From: Oscillospiraceae bacterium
GTDB taxonomy: Bacteria > Bacillota > Clostridia > Oscillospirales > Oscillospiraceae
Assembly: GCA_021205585.1 (NCBI GenBank)
Contig: JAJPXI010000106.1
Span: forward strand, 1-16,785
Direction: 5' to 3'
Length of the DNA stretch: 16,785 nucleotides
Shown here: positions 1-8,195 of the stretch, piece after piece
How positions within the stretch are numbered: position 1 is the first letter of the stretch
How the letters are laid out: every line of letters begins with the position of its first letter
Position numbers and translations under genes: made by a program
Notes under the pieces: generated by a model
Told to the model about the DNA's origin: nothing
Seen by the model: only the letters and a program-made list of their open reading frames with translations
Databases searched by the model: none

Positions 1-30
1 ACGCAACATATCAAATGCCGGGTGTTGCGT
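1..30. repeat. 8-bp perfect inverted repeat at the window edge
   Basis: ACGCAACA at 1-8 is the exact reverse complement of TGTTGCGT at 23-30, with 14 bases between. The stem may continue left of the window. No T-run follows (TTACTTTGG), so it does not look like a finished intrinsic terminator. It lies inside the possible 3' end of an upstream gene. It could be an operator, an RNA hairpin or chance. Confidence 0.35.
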
Positions 31-62
31 TTACTTTGGAAATTGAGGAAATGAAAAATTAA
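3..62 (+). CDS. Possible 3' end of an upstream gene (partial)
   Basis: Of the three plus-strand frames, only this one is open from the window edge to a TAA at 60-62. It encodes 19 residues ending in LEIEEMKN. I do not recognise the product. So short a frame can stay open by chance, but the strong promoter that begins about 30 bases later is consistent with a gene ending here. The start and most of the gene would lie left of the window. Confidence 0.25.
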   Translation, partial: ATYQMPGVAFTLEIEEMKN

Positions 63-89
63 TTTCCGTGGAAAAACCGGGCGCAGGGC

Positions 90-118
90 TTGAAAGGGGG
101 GCGGGTTTGCGATATAAT
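90..118 (+). promoter_or_regulatory. Sigma-A type promoter for the smc operon
   Basis: TTGAAA at 90-95 and TATAAT at 113-118 are separated by exactly 17 bases, matching the housekeeping consensus at 5/6 and 6/6 positions. Transcription would start near 125 and leave a leader of about 90 nt before smc. The promoter overlaps the first in-frame start of the long smc reading frame (TTG at 90), which argues against that upstream start. Confidence 0.75.
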
Positions 119-149
119 ACTCAATATTGCGGCAATGTTTGATTTCCAG

Positions 150-178
150 GCCGCGCCGCTGAAAGCGGGACGGCTTTT
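150..178 (+). promoter_or_regulatory. GC-rich leader hairpin followed by TTTT
   Basis: GCCG (150-153) pairs with CGGC (171-174) and CCGCT (156-160) pairs with AGCGG (164-168). A 2x2 internal loop separates them and the apical loop is GAA. Four T residues follow at 175-178. The hairpin sits downstream of the predicted promoter and upstream of the smc ribosome binding site. It could therefore be a weak terminator or attenuator, or a structural element that affects mRNA stability. The T-run is short, so a terminator role is uncertain. Confidence 0.45.
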
Positions 179-215
179 GAAAAACCCCGGAGGGGGAGAG
201 AAAAGAGGTGGGAGC

Positions 216-3200
216 GTGTATCTGAAAGCACTGGAAATTCAGGGCTTTAAGTCCTTTCCGGATAAAACCGTGCTGTCCTTTGAAGAGGACATGACCGCCA
301 TCGTGGGGCCCAACGGGTCCGGCAAGTCTAATATTTCCGACGCCATCCGCTGGGTCATGGGGGAGCAGTCCACCAAGACCCTCCGGGGGGCCAAGATGGA
401 GGACGTGATTTTCGACGGCACCCAGAAGCGCAAAAGCCTGGGCTTCGCCGAGGTCAGCCTTGTCCTTGACAACGCCGCCCACCTGTTCCCCCTGGAGGAC
501 AGCGAGGTGATGGTCACCCGCCGGTACTACCGCTCCGGGGAGAGCGAATACTATATCAACCGCCGGGGTGTACGCCTGAAGGACGTGAACGAGCTGTTCA
601 TGGACACCGGCCTGGGCCGGGAGGGCTACGCCATGATCGGCCAGGGGAAAATCGACGAAATTCTGTCGGTCAAATCCGCAGACCGGCGGGAGATTTTCGA
701 GGAGGCGGCGGGCATCTCCCGCTTCCGCCACCGCAAAGAGGAGGCCGAGCGCAAGCTCCAGCGCACCGAGGAAAACCTGGTGCGGGTCAATGACAAGATC
801 GAGGAGCTGTCCCTCCAGGTGGAGCCCCTGCGCGTCCAGGCGGAGAAAGCCCGGAAGTTCCTGTTGCTCCGGGACGAACTACGGGGGCTGGAGGTTTCGG
901 TCTGGATGGAGCAGCTGGACAAGCTGCGCGCCGCCTCCATCAAGGTCAACGCCGACTACGAGACGGCCGCCCGGCAGAAGGACGAGATGCAGGGCCAGGT
1001 GGAAACGCTGTACGCCGCCGCCGAGTCCTGCGCGGAGCGCATGCGGGAAAAGGACATCCAGTCGGACGCCCTCCGGGAGGAGGCCGCCCGCATGGAGAGC
1101 GCCGCCGGGGAGTGCGAAACCACCCTGTCCGTGTTGCAAAATAATATTGAGAACAACCAGAAAAACGTCCAGCGCATCCAGGGGGAGCTGGAGGCCCAGC
1201 AGGGCCGGGCCGGTTCCATTGCCGGCCAGATAGACCAGCGCCGAGCCCGCCTGGACAGCCTGACGGACCAGGCCCAGGCCCTGCGGGAGGAGATGGAGCG
1301 GCGGCAGGCCCAGGCCGAGGGCGTGGACAGGAGCGCCGGGATCCTGAACCGGGAGCTGGAGCAGCTGCGCCAGCGGGTGGAGGCAGAAACCGCCTCCGCC
1401 GCCGAGGCCAGGGCCCTGCTGTTCGCCCTGGGCGCCGCTGCCCAGGAGGTGCTGGACCGGGAGCAGGCGGTGGGCCGGGAGTTAATCGACCTCCAGGAGC
1501 GGCGCAAACAGGCCGGGGAGCAGCTGGAGCAGGTGAGCTTGGAACTGGAGCAGGCCCGGCAGGAACGGGACGATTTGGGCAATATCATCTCCGGCTACCA
1601 GATGCGCCTGGACGCGCGCAAAAAGAAAGCGGACAGCGCCGAGCAGCAGCAGATCAATCTGAAAATGCAGGAGAACAACCTGGCCTCCCGCATCCATATG
1701 CTCTCCGAGATGGAGAAAATGTACGAGGGCTACTCCAAGGCGGTCAAGGTTGTGATGGCCCAGGCCGGGCGTGGGGTGCTGAAAGGGATCCACGGCCCGG
1801 TGGCCGGACTGCTCCATGTACCCGACCGGTACGCCGTGGCAATCGAGACCGCTCTGGGCGGGGCCATGCAGCACATCGTGGTGGAGTCCGACGAGAGCGG
1901 CAAGGCCGCCATCGAGTACCTGAAACGCAGGGACGCGGGCCGGGCCACCTTCCTGCCCGTCCCCTCCATGCGCCCCTCCGAATTCCGGGACATGAAAGCG
2001 GCAGAGGAACCGGGGATTTTAGGCATAGCCGACCAGCTGATTCAGTTTGACCGGCGGTATCAGCGGGTCTTTTCCAACCTGCTGGGCCGGGTGGTCATCG
2101 CGGAGAATTTGGACCGGGCCGTCGCCGTGGCCCGGAAATATGGCCGCCGCTTCAAAATCGTCACCCTGGACGGCCAGGTGCTGAACGTGGGCGGTTCCAT
2201 GACCGGCGGATCGGCCAGCAAAAGCGCGGGCATTCTCTCCCGCGCCAACGAGCTGGAACGCCTGAACCGCCAGCGCCAGGCCCTCCAGGAGGATCTGGCC
2301 CAGGCCGCCCGCACCCTGGAGGAGGCCCGGCGGGAGCAGACGGCGGCGGCCTACGAGATGGAGACCGCCCAGGCCCAGCGCCGGGAGCAGGAAAGCCGGG
2401 CGCTCACCCTCCAGGAGCGGCTGAACGCCTGCCAGGAACAGGTTTCCGGGCTGGAAAACCGCCGCCAGGCCCTGGAGGAGGAGGCCGGGCAGCTCAAGCA
2501 GCGCAGCCGGAGCGCCGAGGAGGACGCCGGTCGGGCCAAGGCGCGTATTGAAGAGCTGGAGGGGGCCGCCGCCGCCCTCCAGGCCCAGGCCGAGGGGAAA
2601 GAGAAAGGGCAAAAAGATTTGCGCGAGCGCCTGGCCGCCATGCAGCAGGAGCAGGCCGCCGCCGCCGCCCGGCTGTCCGCGCTGGAGGAGGAGCTGGCGG
2701 CCTCGGAAAAGTCCCTGGAGGAGCTGGCCCAGCTGCGCCGGGACATCGAGGGGGATCGCCAGGCCAGGGCCGGAATGATTGCCCAGTTCCAGCAGAGCAG
2801 CCAGGAGTTGGAGGATCAGATTGCTCAGAAGCAGGGGGAATTGGACACCCTGCGCGCCGAAAGCCGGACAAAGGCCGAGGAAATCCGCCGGCTGAACCAG
2901 GAGCGCCTGGAGCTGGAGGCCCAGCGCAACCGGGCCGAGCGGGACAGCCGGGAGAAAAACGCCCAGCTGCTGTCCATGGAGCGGGAGGTGTCCGCCCTGG
3001 AGCAGAAGAAGCTGTCGGCCAGCCTGGAGGAAAAGCAGCTGCTGGACAAGCTGTGGGACACCTACGAGCTCTCCCACGAGGCCGCCCGGCAGCAGCGCCA
3101 GGCGCTGGAGAGCCTGCCCAAGGCCCAGCGGCGCATCGGGGAGCTGAAGCGGGCCATCTCCGCTTTGGGAAACATCAACCTGGACGCCATCGAGGAGTTC

Positions 3201-3785
3201 CAGCGGGTCAATGAGCGGTACACCTACCTGACGAACCAGCGGGACGATGTGAGCAAGTCCAAGGAGGAGCTGGAGGGCATTATCGCCAAACTGACCGAGG
3301 AGATGCGCACCATCTTCGCCCAGCAGTTTCAGTGCATCCAGCAGGCCTTTTCCCAGACCTTCCAGGATCTGTTCGGCGGGGGCCGGGCGGCCCTGGAGCT
3401 GGAGGATCCGGAGGACATTTTGAACTGCGGCATTGAAATCAAGGCCCAGCCGCCGGGCAAGGCGCTGAAAACCATCTCCCTGCTCTCCGGCGGGGAGCGG
3501 GCCTTCGTGGCCATCGCCCTGTACTTCGCCATTTTGAAGGTGCGGCCCACCCCTTTCTGCGTCATGGACGAAATCGAGGCCGCCCTGGACGACGCCAATG
3601 TGGTGCGCTTCGCCCGCTATATGCGCCGGATGTCCGGCAAGACCCAGTTTATCGTCATCACCCACCGCCGGGGCACCATGGAGGAGGCCGACGTGCTCTA
3701 CGGCGTGACCATGCAGGAGCAGGGGGTCAGCCGCATTCTGACCATCAACCTGAACGACGTAGAAAAGGAATTGAACATCCGTTGA
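216..3785 (+). CDS. smc: Chromosome partition protein SMC
   Basis: This ATPase forms the SMC-kleisin complex that loads on DNA, extrudes loops and aligns and segregates sister chromosomes. From the GTG at 216 it is 1189 residues, close to the roughly 1186 usual in Firmicutes. The N-terminal head carries Walker A GPNGSGKSN at residues 31-39. Two long Glu/Gln/Arg-rich coiled coils flank a hinge at about 525-665. The C-terminal head has the ABC signature LLSGGE near 1089 and Walker B ending in MDEIEAALDD near 1113-1125. The frame is open upstream to a TTG at 90, but the family N-terminus (YLKALEIQGFKSF) begins right after GTG 216. That GTG has an AGAGGTGG ribosome binding site just upstream, and the TTG overlaps the promoter. 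ftsY follows after 15 nt, a common Clostridia pairing. No scpA/scpB is in the window. Confidence 0.97.
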   Translation: MYLKALEIQGFKSFPDKTVLSFEEDMTAIVGPNGSGKSNISDAIRWVMGEQSTKTLRGAKMEDVIFDGTQKRKSLGFAEVSLVLDNAAHLFPLEDSEVMVTRRYYRSGESEYYINRRGVRLKDVNELFMDTGLGREGYAMIGQGKIDEILSVKSADRREIFEEAAGISRFRHRKEEAERKLQRTEENLVRVNDKIEELSLQVEPLRVQAEKARKFLLLRDELRGLEVSVWMEQLDKLRAASIKVNADYETAARQKDEMQGQVETLYAAAESCAERMREKDIQSDALREEAARMESAAGECETTLSVLQNNIENNQKNVQRIQGELEAQQGRAGSIAGQIDQRRARLDSLTDQAQALREEMERRQAQAEGVDRSAGILNRELEQLRQRVEAETASAAEARALLFALGAAAQEVLDREQAVGRELIDLQERRKQAGEQLEQVSLELEQARQERDDLGNIISGYQMRLDARKKKADSAEQQQINLKMQENNLASRIHMLSEMEKMYEGYSKAVKVVMAQAGRGVLKGIHGPVAGLLHVPDRYAVAIETALGGAMQHIVVESDESGKAAIEYLKRRDAGRATFLPVPSMRPSEFRDMKAAEEPGILGIADQLIQFDRRYQRVFSNLLGRVVIAENLDRAVAVARKYGRRFKIVTLDGQVLNVGGSMTGGSASKSAGILSRANELERLNRQRQALQEDLAQAARTLEEARREQTAAAYEMETAQAQRREQESRALTLQERLNACQEQVSGLENRRQALEEEAGQLKQRSRSAEEDAGRAKARIEELEGAAAALQAQAEGKEKGQKDLRERLAAMQQEQAAAAARLSALEEELAASEKSLEELAQLRRDIEGDRQARAGMIAQFQQSSQELEDQIAQKQGELDTLRAESRTKAEEIRRLNQERLELEAQRNRAERDSREKNAQLLSMEREVSALEQKKLSASLEEKQLLDKLWDTYELSHEAARQQRQALESLPKAQRRIGELKRAISALGNINLDAIEEFQRVNERYTYLTNQRDDVSKSKEELEGIIAKLTEEMRTIFAQQFQCIQQAFSQTFQDLFGGGRAALELEDPEDILNCGIEIKAQPPGKALKTISLLSGGERAFVAIALYFAILKVRPTPFCVMDEIEAALDDANVVRFARYMRRMSGKTQFIVITHRRGTMEEADVLYGVTMQEQGVSRILTINLNDVEKELNIR

Positions 3786-3800
3786 CAAGGAAGAATTTTT

Positions 3801-4667
3801 ATGGGTTTTTTTGATAAGATTAAGAAAATAGGCATTTTCTCCGGCTTCTCCGAGCTGACCGACGAGTTTTACGACGAGCTGGAGGAGTCCCTGATTCTGG
3901 CCGATGCCGGGATGGACACCGCCCTGGAGACGGTGGAGCGCCTGCGCGGACGGGTGCGGGAGGAGAAGATTAAGACCATGGAGGAGGCCCGGGCCTGCAC
4001 CCGGCGAATCCTGGCCGAGACGCTGGACGTGGGGAATACGGCCCTGGACCTGTCCTCCCGGCCCTCGGTGGTGCTGTTCATCGGCGTCAACGGGGTGGGG
4101 AAGACCACCACCATCGGCAAGCTGGCCGCCCAGATGAAGGGACAGGGGAAAAAGGTGCTGCTGGCCGCCGCCGACACCTTCCGGGCCGCCGCCTCCGAGC
4201 AGCTGACCATCTGGGCCGGGCGGGCCGGGGTGGAAATCGTCAAGCAGGGGGAGGGGGCCGACCCCGCCTCGGTGGTGTTCGACGCCATGGCCGCCGCCCG
4301 CTCCCGTGGCAGCGACGTGGTGCTGGTGGACACGGCGGGCCGGCTGCACAACAAGCAGAACCTGATGAACGAGCTGAATAAGATTTCACGGGTCATCGAC
4401 AGGGAAAACCCCGGCGCGGTTCGGGAGACCCTGCTGGTGCTGGACGCCACCACCGGGCAGAACGGCCTGATCCAGGCCCGACAGTTCCAGCAGTGCGCCG
4501 GGCTGACCGGCATCGTGCTGACCAAGCTGGACGGCAGCGCCAAGGGCGGCATTGTGCTGGCCATCGCCAGGGAACTGAAGCTGCCAGTGAAGTATGTGGG
4601 GCTGGGAGAGGGCATCGAGGATTTGCGGCCCTTCGACGCGGAGAGCTATGTGGAGGCGCTGCTGTGA
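3801..4667 (+). CDS. ftsY: Signal recognition particle receptor FtsY
   Basis: FtsY is the SRP-receptor GTPase that docks Ffh-ribosome complexes at the membrane so that membrane proteins insert cotranslationally. The 288-residue protein is essentially the NG domain. A short amphipathic N-terminus (MGFFDKIKK) and a helical N domain precede the G domain. That domain has G1 GVNGVGKT at 95-102, a DTFRAAASEQL motif, G3 DTAGR at 177-181, G4 TKLD at 241-244 and the closing GLGEGIEDLRPF. It lacks the long acidic A region of E. coli FtsY, as expected in Gram-positives. The ATG has an AAGGAAG ribosome binding site 15 nt after smc. Its TGA overlaps the GTG of the next small gene, so the two are probably translationally coupled. 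Confidence 0.97.
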   Translation: MGFFDKIKKIGIFSGFSELTDEFYDELEESLILADAGMDTALETVERLRGRVREEKIKTMEEARACTRRILAETLDVGNTALDLSSRPSVVLFIGVNGVGKTTTIGKLAAQMKGQGKKVLLAAADTFRAAASEQLTIWAGRAGVEIVKQGEGADPASVVFDAMAAARSRGSDVVLVDTAGRLHNKQNLMNELNKISRVIDRENPGAVRETLLVLDATTGQNGLIQARQFQQCAGLTGIVLTKLDGSAKGGIVLAIARELKLPVKYVGLGEGIEDLRPFDAESYVEALL

Positions 4668-4864
4668 TTGTCATTTACATCGGGATTTTTATCTACGGTC
4701 TTTTCTGCGCCGTCCGCCCGGACTACCTGGTGAAGCGGAAGTACAAAAAGGAAAACAGGGAAGAAACCGAATTGGACCCCAAGGATGTCCGTTTCTTCCG
4801 GATGTTCGGCCTGGTGGTCATGGCTTTGATGGCCGGGGCGCTGGCTGTGGATTTGCTGTTATAA
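4664..4864 (+). CDS. Small two-helix membrane protein coupled to ftsY
   Basis: This 66-residue protein starts at a GTG overlapping the ftsY stop (GTGA). A GGAGG at 4652-4656, 7 nt upstream, fixes the start. There is a hydrophobic helix at about residues 2-16 (IVIYIGIFIYGLFCAV), then a charged segment (RPDYLVKRKYKKENREE) and a second hydrophobic helix at about 49-66 (GLVVMALMAGALAVDLLL). The helix / RPDYL-basic / RMFG / helix layout recalls small DUF6199-like membrane proteins, but I cannot assign the family with certainty and give no function. Its overlap with ftsY and position ahead of rdgB suggest co-expression. Much of the longer open frame upstream is only a shadow of ftsY. Confidence 0.8.
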   Translation: MIVIYIGIFIYGLFCAVRPDYLVKRKYKKENREETELDPKDVRFFRMFGLVVMALMAGALAVDLLL

Positions 4865-4879
4865 GGAAGGGGATAAGCC

Positions 4880-5491
4880 GTGAAATTTGTGCTGGCCAGC
4901 AAAAATGAAAAAAAGCTGGAGGAGATGCGCTCCATCCTGTCTGAATTGGGCGTCGAGGTTTTGTCGGAGGCCCAGGCGGGGGTGGACGTGACGGTGGAGG
5001 AGACCGGAACCACCTTTGAGGAAAACGCCCTGCTGAAGGCCGGGGCGGTGATGAAGGCCAGCGGCCTGCCCGCCATCGCCGACGACTCCGGACTGTGCGT
5101 GGACGCTCTGGGCGGCGCCCCCGGCGTCTACTCCGCCCGGTACGGAGGGGAGGATCTGGACGACGCGGCCCGTTGCCGCCTGGTGTTGGAGAACATCCGG
5201 GGACAGCTCAGCCGCGCCTGCGGCTTTGTCTGCGCTGTCTGCTGCGCCTTCCCCAATGGGGAGACCTTAACCGCCAAAGGGGAGTGCCGGGGCACCCTGG
5301 CCTACGCACCCCAGGGGGAAAACGGCTTCGGTTACGACCCCGTTTTCTTCCTCCCGGAGAAGAAAAAGACCTTCGCCCAACTGACGGCGGAGGAAAAAAG
5401 CCAGGTCTCCCACCGGGGGAAGGCCCTGCGGGCCTTTGCGAAGGCGCTCAGGGCCTATATGGAAGGAAATGAATATGGAACTGACCGGTAA
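4880..5491 (+). CDS. rdgB: Non-canonical purine NTP pyrophosphatase (RdgB/HAM1 family)
   Basis: The enzyme hydrolyses dITP, ITP, XTP and related triphosphates to monophosphates and PPi, keeping deaminated purines out of DNA and RNA. At 203 residues it has the family length. The N-terminal ASKNEKK carries the substrate-binding S-x-N at residues 7-9. DDSGL at 68-72 supplies the catalytic/metal acidic pair. FGYDP at 150-154 and SHRGKALRAF at 177-186 complete the nucleotide-binding signature. The GTG start has an AAGGAAGGGG ribosome binding site and lies 15 nt after the small membrane gene. The 3' end overlaps the following yhbY-type gene by about 17 nt. Confidence 0.95.
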   Translation: MKFVLASKNEKKLEEMRSILSELGVEVLSEAQAGVDVTVEETGTTFEENALLKAGAVMKASGLPAIADDSGLCVDALGGAPGVYSARYGGEDLDDAARCRLVLENIRGQLSRACGFVCAVCCAFPNGETLTAKGECRGTLAYAPQGENGFGYDPVFFLPEKKKTFAQLTAEEKSQVSHRGKALRAFAKALRAYMEGNEYGTDR

Positions 5492-5792
5492 ACAGCGGGC
5501 TCAACTGCGGGGCATGGCCAACGGCCTGGGCACCATCCTCCACGTGGGGAAGGACGGCATCGGGGAAAACCTGCTCCGCCAGGCCGACAGCGCTCTGGAG
5601 GCCAGGGAGCTGATCAAGGGCAGGGTGCTGGAAAATTCCATGCTGTCCAGCCGCCAGGCGGCCCAGGCCGTGGCCGAGGCCACCGGCGCGGCGGTGGTGC
5701 AGGTCATCGGAACCAGATTTGTTCTCTACCGCCCCAGCCGGAAAAAGGACAGGGCGGACAGGATCATCCTGGTTCAAAGCAAAGAAAAGTGA
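5475..5792 (+). CDS. yhbY: YhbY-family CRM-domain RNA-binding protein
   Basis: This small CRM-domain protein of 105 residues belongs to the YhbY family, which associates with the precursor of the large ribosomal subunit. It opens with the family pattern LTGKQRAQLRGMAN, then the GKxG-like loop HVGKDG, ELIKGRVLENS, and a final beta strand VVQVIGTRFVLYR before a basic tail (RPSRKKDR). ATG 5475 is chosen because GGAAGG at 5461-5466 is 8 nt upstream. ATG 5469 (adding Met-Asn) is possible but too close to that site. It overlaps the end of rdgB and precedes nadD, as in many Firmicutes. Confidence 0.93.
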   Translation: MELTGKQRAQLRGMANGLGTILHVGKDGIGENLLRQADSALEARELIKGRVLENSMLSSRQAAQAVAEATGAAVVQVIGTRFVLYRPSRKKDRADRIILVQSKEK

Positions 5793-5844
5793 GAGAATCA
5801 ACCGGACAAGGCAGGCCCAGGGAAAGACAGGAGGAACGGCAAAA

Positions 5845-7026
5845 TTGAAAATCGGGATTTTTGGCGGCACCTTCGACCCGCCCCACCTGGGCCATATGGA
5901 GGCCGCCCGGACGGCGGTTGCGGCGCTGGAGCTGGACAGGCTGCTGTTCGTGCCCGCCCGGACGCCCCCTCACAAAAACCTGCCGGAGGACGGGGCCAGC
6001 CCCGCCCAACGGCTGGAGATGACAGAGCTGATGGCCGACGGGCTGGGGATGCCCGACGTGGCCCGGGCGTCCGGCCTGGAGCTGGAGCGGGAGGGGAAGA
6101 GCTACACGGCGGATACCCTCAGGCAGCTGCATGAACTGTTCCCCCAGGACGAGCTGTGGCTACTGGTGGGAAGCGATATGTTCCTCTCCCTGCACCGCTG
6201 GAGCAGACCGGAGGAGATTATGGCTCTGGCTGGTGTCGCCGCCTTTGACCGCGACGCGCGGGCCCACGGCGCGCCCATGGAGGCGCAGGCCGGGTTCCTT
6301 CGAAAAACCTCCCGCGCCCAGGTGCGGCTGCTCCCCTTGCCCCAGGTGCGGGAGCTGTCCTCCAACCAGCTCCGGGAGCGGGGGACGGGGGAGGGCCTGT
6401 GGCCGCCGGTGTGGGGCTACATCCTGCGCTTCGGGCTCTACGGAATCCGCAAACCTTTGGACGGGCTGGATTTGCCGGATTTGCGGGCAGTGTCCTACTC
6501 CATGATTCGCGCCAAACGCATCCCCCACGTCCAGGGAACCGAGGAGGAGGCCGCCCGCCTGGCCCGCCGCTGGGGTGCCCCGGAGGAGCCGGCCCGCCGG
6601 GCCGCCATCCTCCACGACTGCACCAAGTACCTGACCCTGGAGGAACATCTGGAGCTGTGCCGCCGTTATCAGGTGCCCCTGGACGGTATCGAGCGGGAAA
6701 CCGTCCAGCTGCTCCACGCCAAAACCGGCGCGGCCCTGGCCGCCCAGGTGTTCGGCCAGCCGGAGGAGGTGGTTCAGGCCATCCGGTTCCACACCACCGG
6801 GCGGGCGGACATGACCCTGCTGGAGAAGATTCTGTATGTGGCCGACTATATGGAGCCCAACCGGAATTTCCCCGGCGTGGAGCGCCTGCGAACGCTGGCC
6901 TATGAGAATCTGGATGCCGCCGTGGCTCTGGGGGCGGCCATGAGCATCGAACAGGCCCAGGGGCGCGGCGGACGACTTCACCCTGACACCCAGGCGGCAT
7001 TGGACTCTTTGAAGGAGCATTTATAG
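5845..7026 (+). CDS. nadD-yqeK: NadD-YqeK fusion: nicotinate-nucleotide adenylyltransferase with C-terminal HD phosphohydrolase
   Basis: One 393-residue chain carries two enzymes usually encoded by adjacent genes. Residues 1 to about 205 are NadD, which adenylates nicotinate mononucleotide in NAD synthesis. They show FGGTFDPPHLGH at the N-terminus and the SSNQLRERG version of the ISSTxIR motif. From about residue 219 an HD domain of the YqeK type follows: H228, H257-D258 (LHDCTK), H291, H316 and D334 (VADYMEP). Characterised YqeK members hydrolyse Ap4A symmetrically to ADP. The TTG start is supported by AGGAGG at 5829-5834 and by the family N-terminus KIGIFGGTFDP. The frame is open further upstream, but that part overlaps yhbY. 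There is no stop or frameshift between the domains. Confidence 0.93.
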   Translation: MKIGIFGGTFDPPHLGHMEAARTAVAALELDRLLFVPARTPPHKNLPEDGASPAQRLEMTELMADGLGMPDVARASGLELEREGKSYTADTLRQLHELFPQDELWLLVGSDMFLSLHRWSRPEEIMALAGVAAFDRDARAHGAPMEAQAGFLRKTSRAQVRLLPLPQVRELSSNQLRERGTGEGLWPPVWGYILRFGLYGIRKPLDGLDLPDLRAVSYSMIRAKRIPHVQGTEEEAARLARRWGAPEEPARRAAILHDCTKYLTLEEHLELCRRYQVPLDGIERETVQLLHAKTGAALAAQVFGQPEEVVQAIRFHTTGRADMTLLEKILYVADYMEPNRNFPGVERLRTLAYENLDAAVALGAAMSIEQAQGRGGRLHPDTQAALDSLKEHL

Positions 7027-7029
7027 AAA

Positions 7030-8166
7030 ATGGGCAAAGGAAAAAGAATGCAAAAAAAGCAACATTCCAAACGATTTAAGGTTCTGCGGGTGCTGATTAT
7101 CATCGCCCTGGCGCTGGTGGTGTTGGCCGTCGCGGCGGTGGCCGTTCACCAGGCCCTGGTCAAGGCGCCCGTCGTCAGCGATCAGCCCTCGGTCAACCAG
7201 AATGCAGGGAAAAGCGATGAGGATTCGGCTGGGGATACGGATGGGGAGAGCAGCGCCGTCACCCGGAAGGAGAACTTTTACACCTTCCTGATCCTGGGCC
7301 GGGACACCGGCGGCGGCGGCAATACCGACACCATCCTGCTGGCGGCCTACGATGTGGCCAACCAGGTGCTGAACGTGATGAGCATCCCACGGGATACCAT
7401 GGTAAACATCCCTTATGACATCAAGAAGATTAACGCCGTGTACAACTACGCCGGCGGCGGGGACGAGGGCATCGAGGCCGTCTACACCGAGGTCAGCGAA
7501 CTGGTGGGCTTTGTCCCCGACTTTTCCGTGGTAGTGGAGTGGGAAGCCGTGGGCGAACTGGTGGACGCCATCGGCGGGGTGTGGTTCGACATGCCCTACA
7601 ATATGTACTACGACGACCCGACCCAGGATTTGCACATCTATGTCAGCAAGGGCTACCAGCTTCTGGACGGGGACGCGGCCATGGATGTCATCCGCTGGCG
7701 GCAGAACAACGACGGCACCGGTTACTCCAACGGGGACATCGGACGCATCGCCACCCAGCAGGTTTTTTTGCAGGCGGTGGTGGAACAGTGCCTGCAAATT
7801 CAAAACGTGACCAAAATTCAGGAATTCGCCGAAATCTTTGAGGAAAACGTGACCACGGATTTGACATTGGGCAACCTGGTGTGGCTGGCGGAGCAGGCGA
7901 TTTTCGGCGGGCTGACCATGGACAATGTAAACTTTACCACCATGCCGGGGAATTACAACGGCTCGGCCTGGAGCCGCAGCTACCAGACCTATCTGTCCTA
8001 CGTTCTGCCCGACGCGGAGGAGCTGCTGGCAATCATCAACGAGAGTTTTAACCCCTATACAGTGGATTTGACCACCGAGGGTTTGGATATTATGTCGGTC
8101 AACGCAGACGGCACCCTGTCCTCCACCACCGGCGTGGTAGAGGACAGCGCGGCGGCCTCCGGCTGA
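7030..8166 (+). CDS. LytR-CpsA-Psr (LCP) family protein
   Basis: LCP enzymes transfer lipid-linked glycopolymers such as teichoic acids or capsule to peptidoglycan on the outer membrane face. The 378-residue protein has a basic N-terminus, one membrane helix at about 18-39, a polar acidic linker, and an LCP domain from about residue 80. Key conserved positions are visible: GRD at 90-92, the NTDTILL acidic motif, IPRDT with R121, RWRQ with R222/R224, and GRIATQQ with R239. A short acidic Ser/Ala tail follows. ATG 7030 lies 3 nt after yqeK. A second in-frame ATG at 7048 with AAAGGA 6 nt upstream may be the true start, shortening it by 6 residues. The TGA overlaps an ATG (TGATG) just ahead of rsfS. 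Confidence 0.93.
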   Translation: MGKGKRMQKKQHSKRFKVLRVLIIIALALVVLAVAAVAVHQALVKAPVVSDQPSVNQNAGKSDEDSAGDTDGESSAVTRKENFYTFLILGRDTGGGGNTDTILLAAYDVANQVLNVMSIPRDTMVNIPYDIKKINAVYNYAGGGDEGIEAVYTEVSELVGFVPDFSVVVEWEAVGELVDAIGGVWFDMPYNMYYDDPTQDLHIYVSKGYQLLDGDAAMDVIRWRQNNDGTGYSNGDIGRIATQQVFLQAVVEQCLQIQNVTKIQEFAEIFEENVTTDLTLGNLVWLAEQAIFGGLTMDNVNFTTMPGNYNGSAWSRSYQTYLSYVLPDAEELLAIINESFNPYTVDLTTEGLDIMSVNADGTLSSTTGVVEDSAAASG

Positions 8167-8195
8167 TGGCCGGGGCAAAGAAAGGAGTTTTTATC

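Noticed and set aside
2019..4349. 776-residue minus-strand open frame across smc and ftsY
   Set aside because: It is low-complexity Gly/Leu/Gln-rich sequence mirroring the codon bias of two well-identified genes, with no recognisable motif. Long antisense frames are expected in GC-rich coding DNA.
7021..8178. 385-residue minus-strand open frame covering the LCP gene
   Set aside because: It lies entirely opposite a gene with clear LCP motifs and has no domain of its own; a composition shadow.
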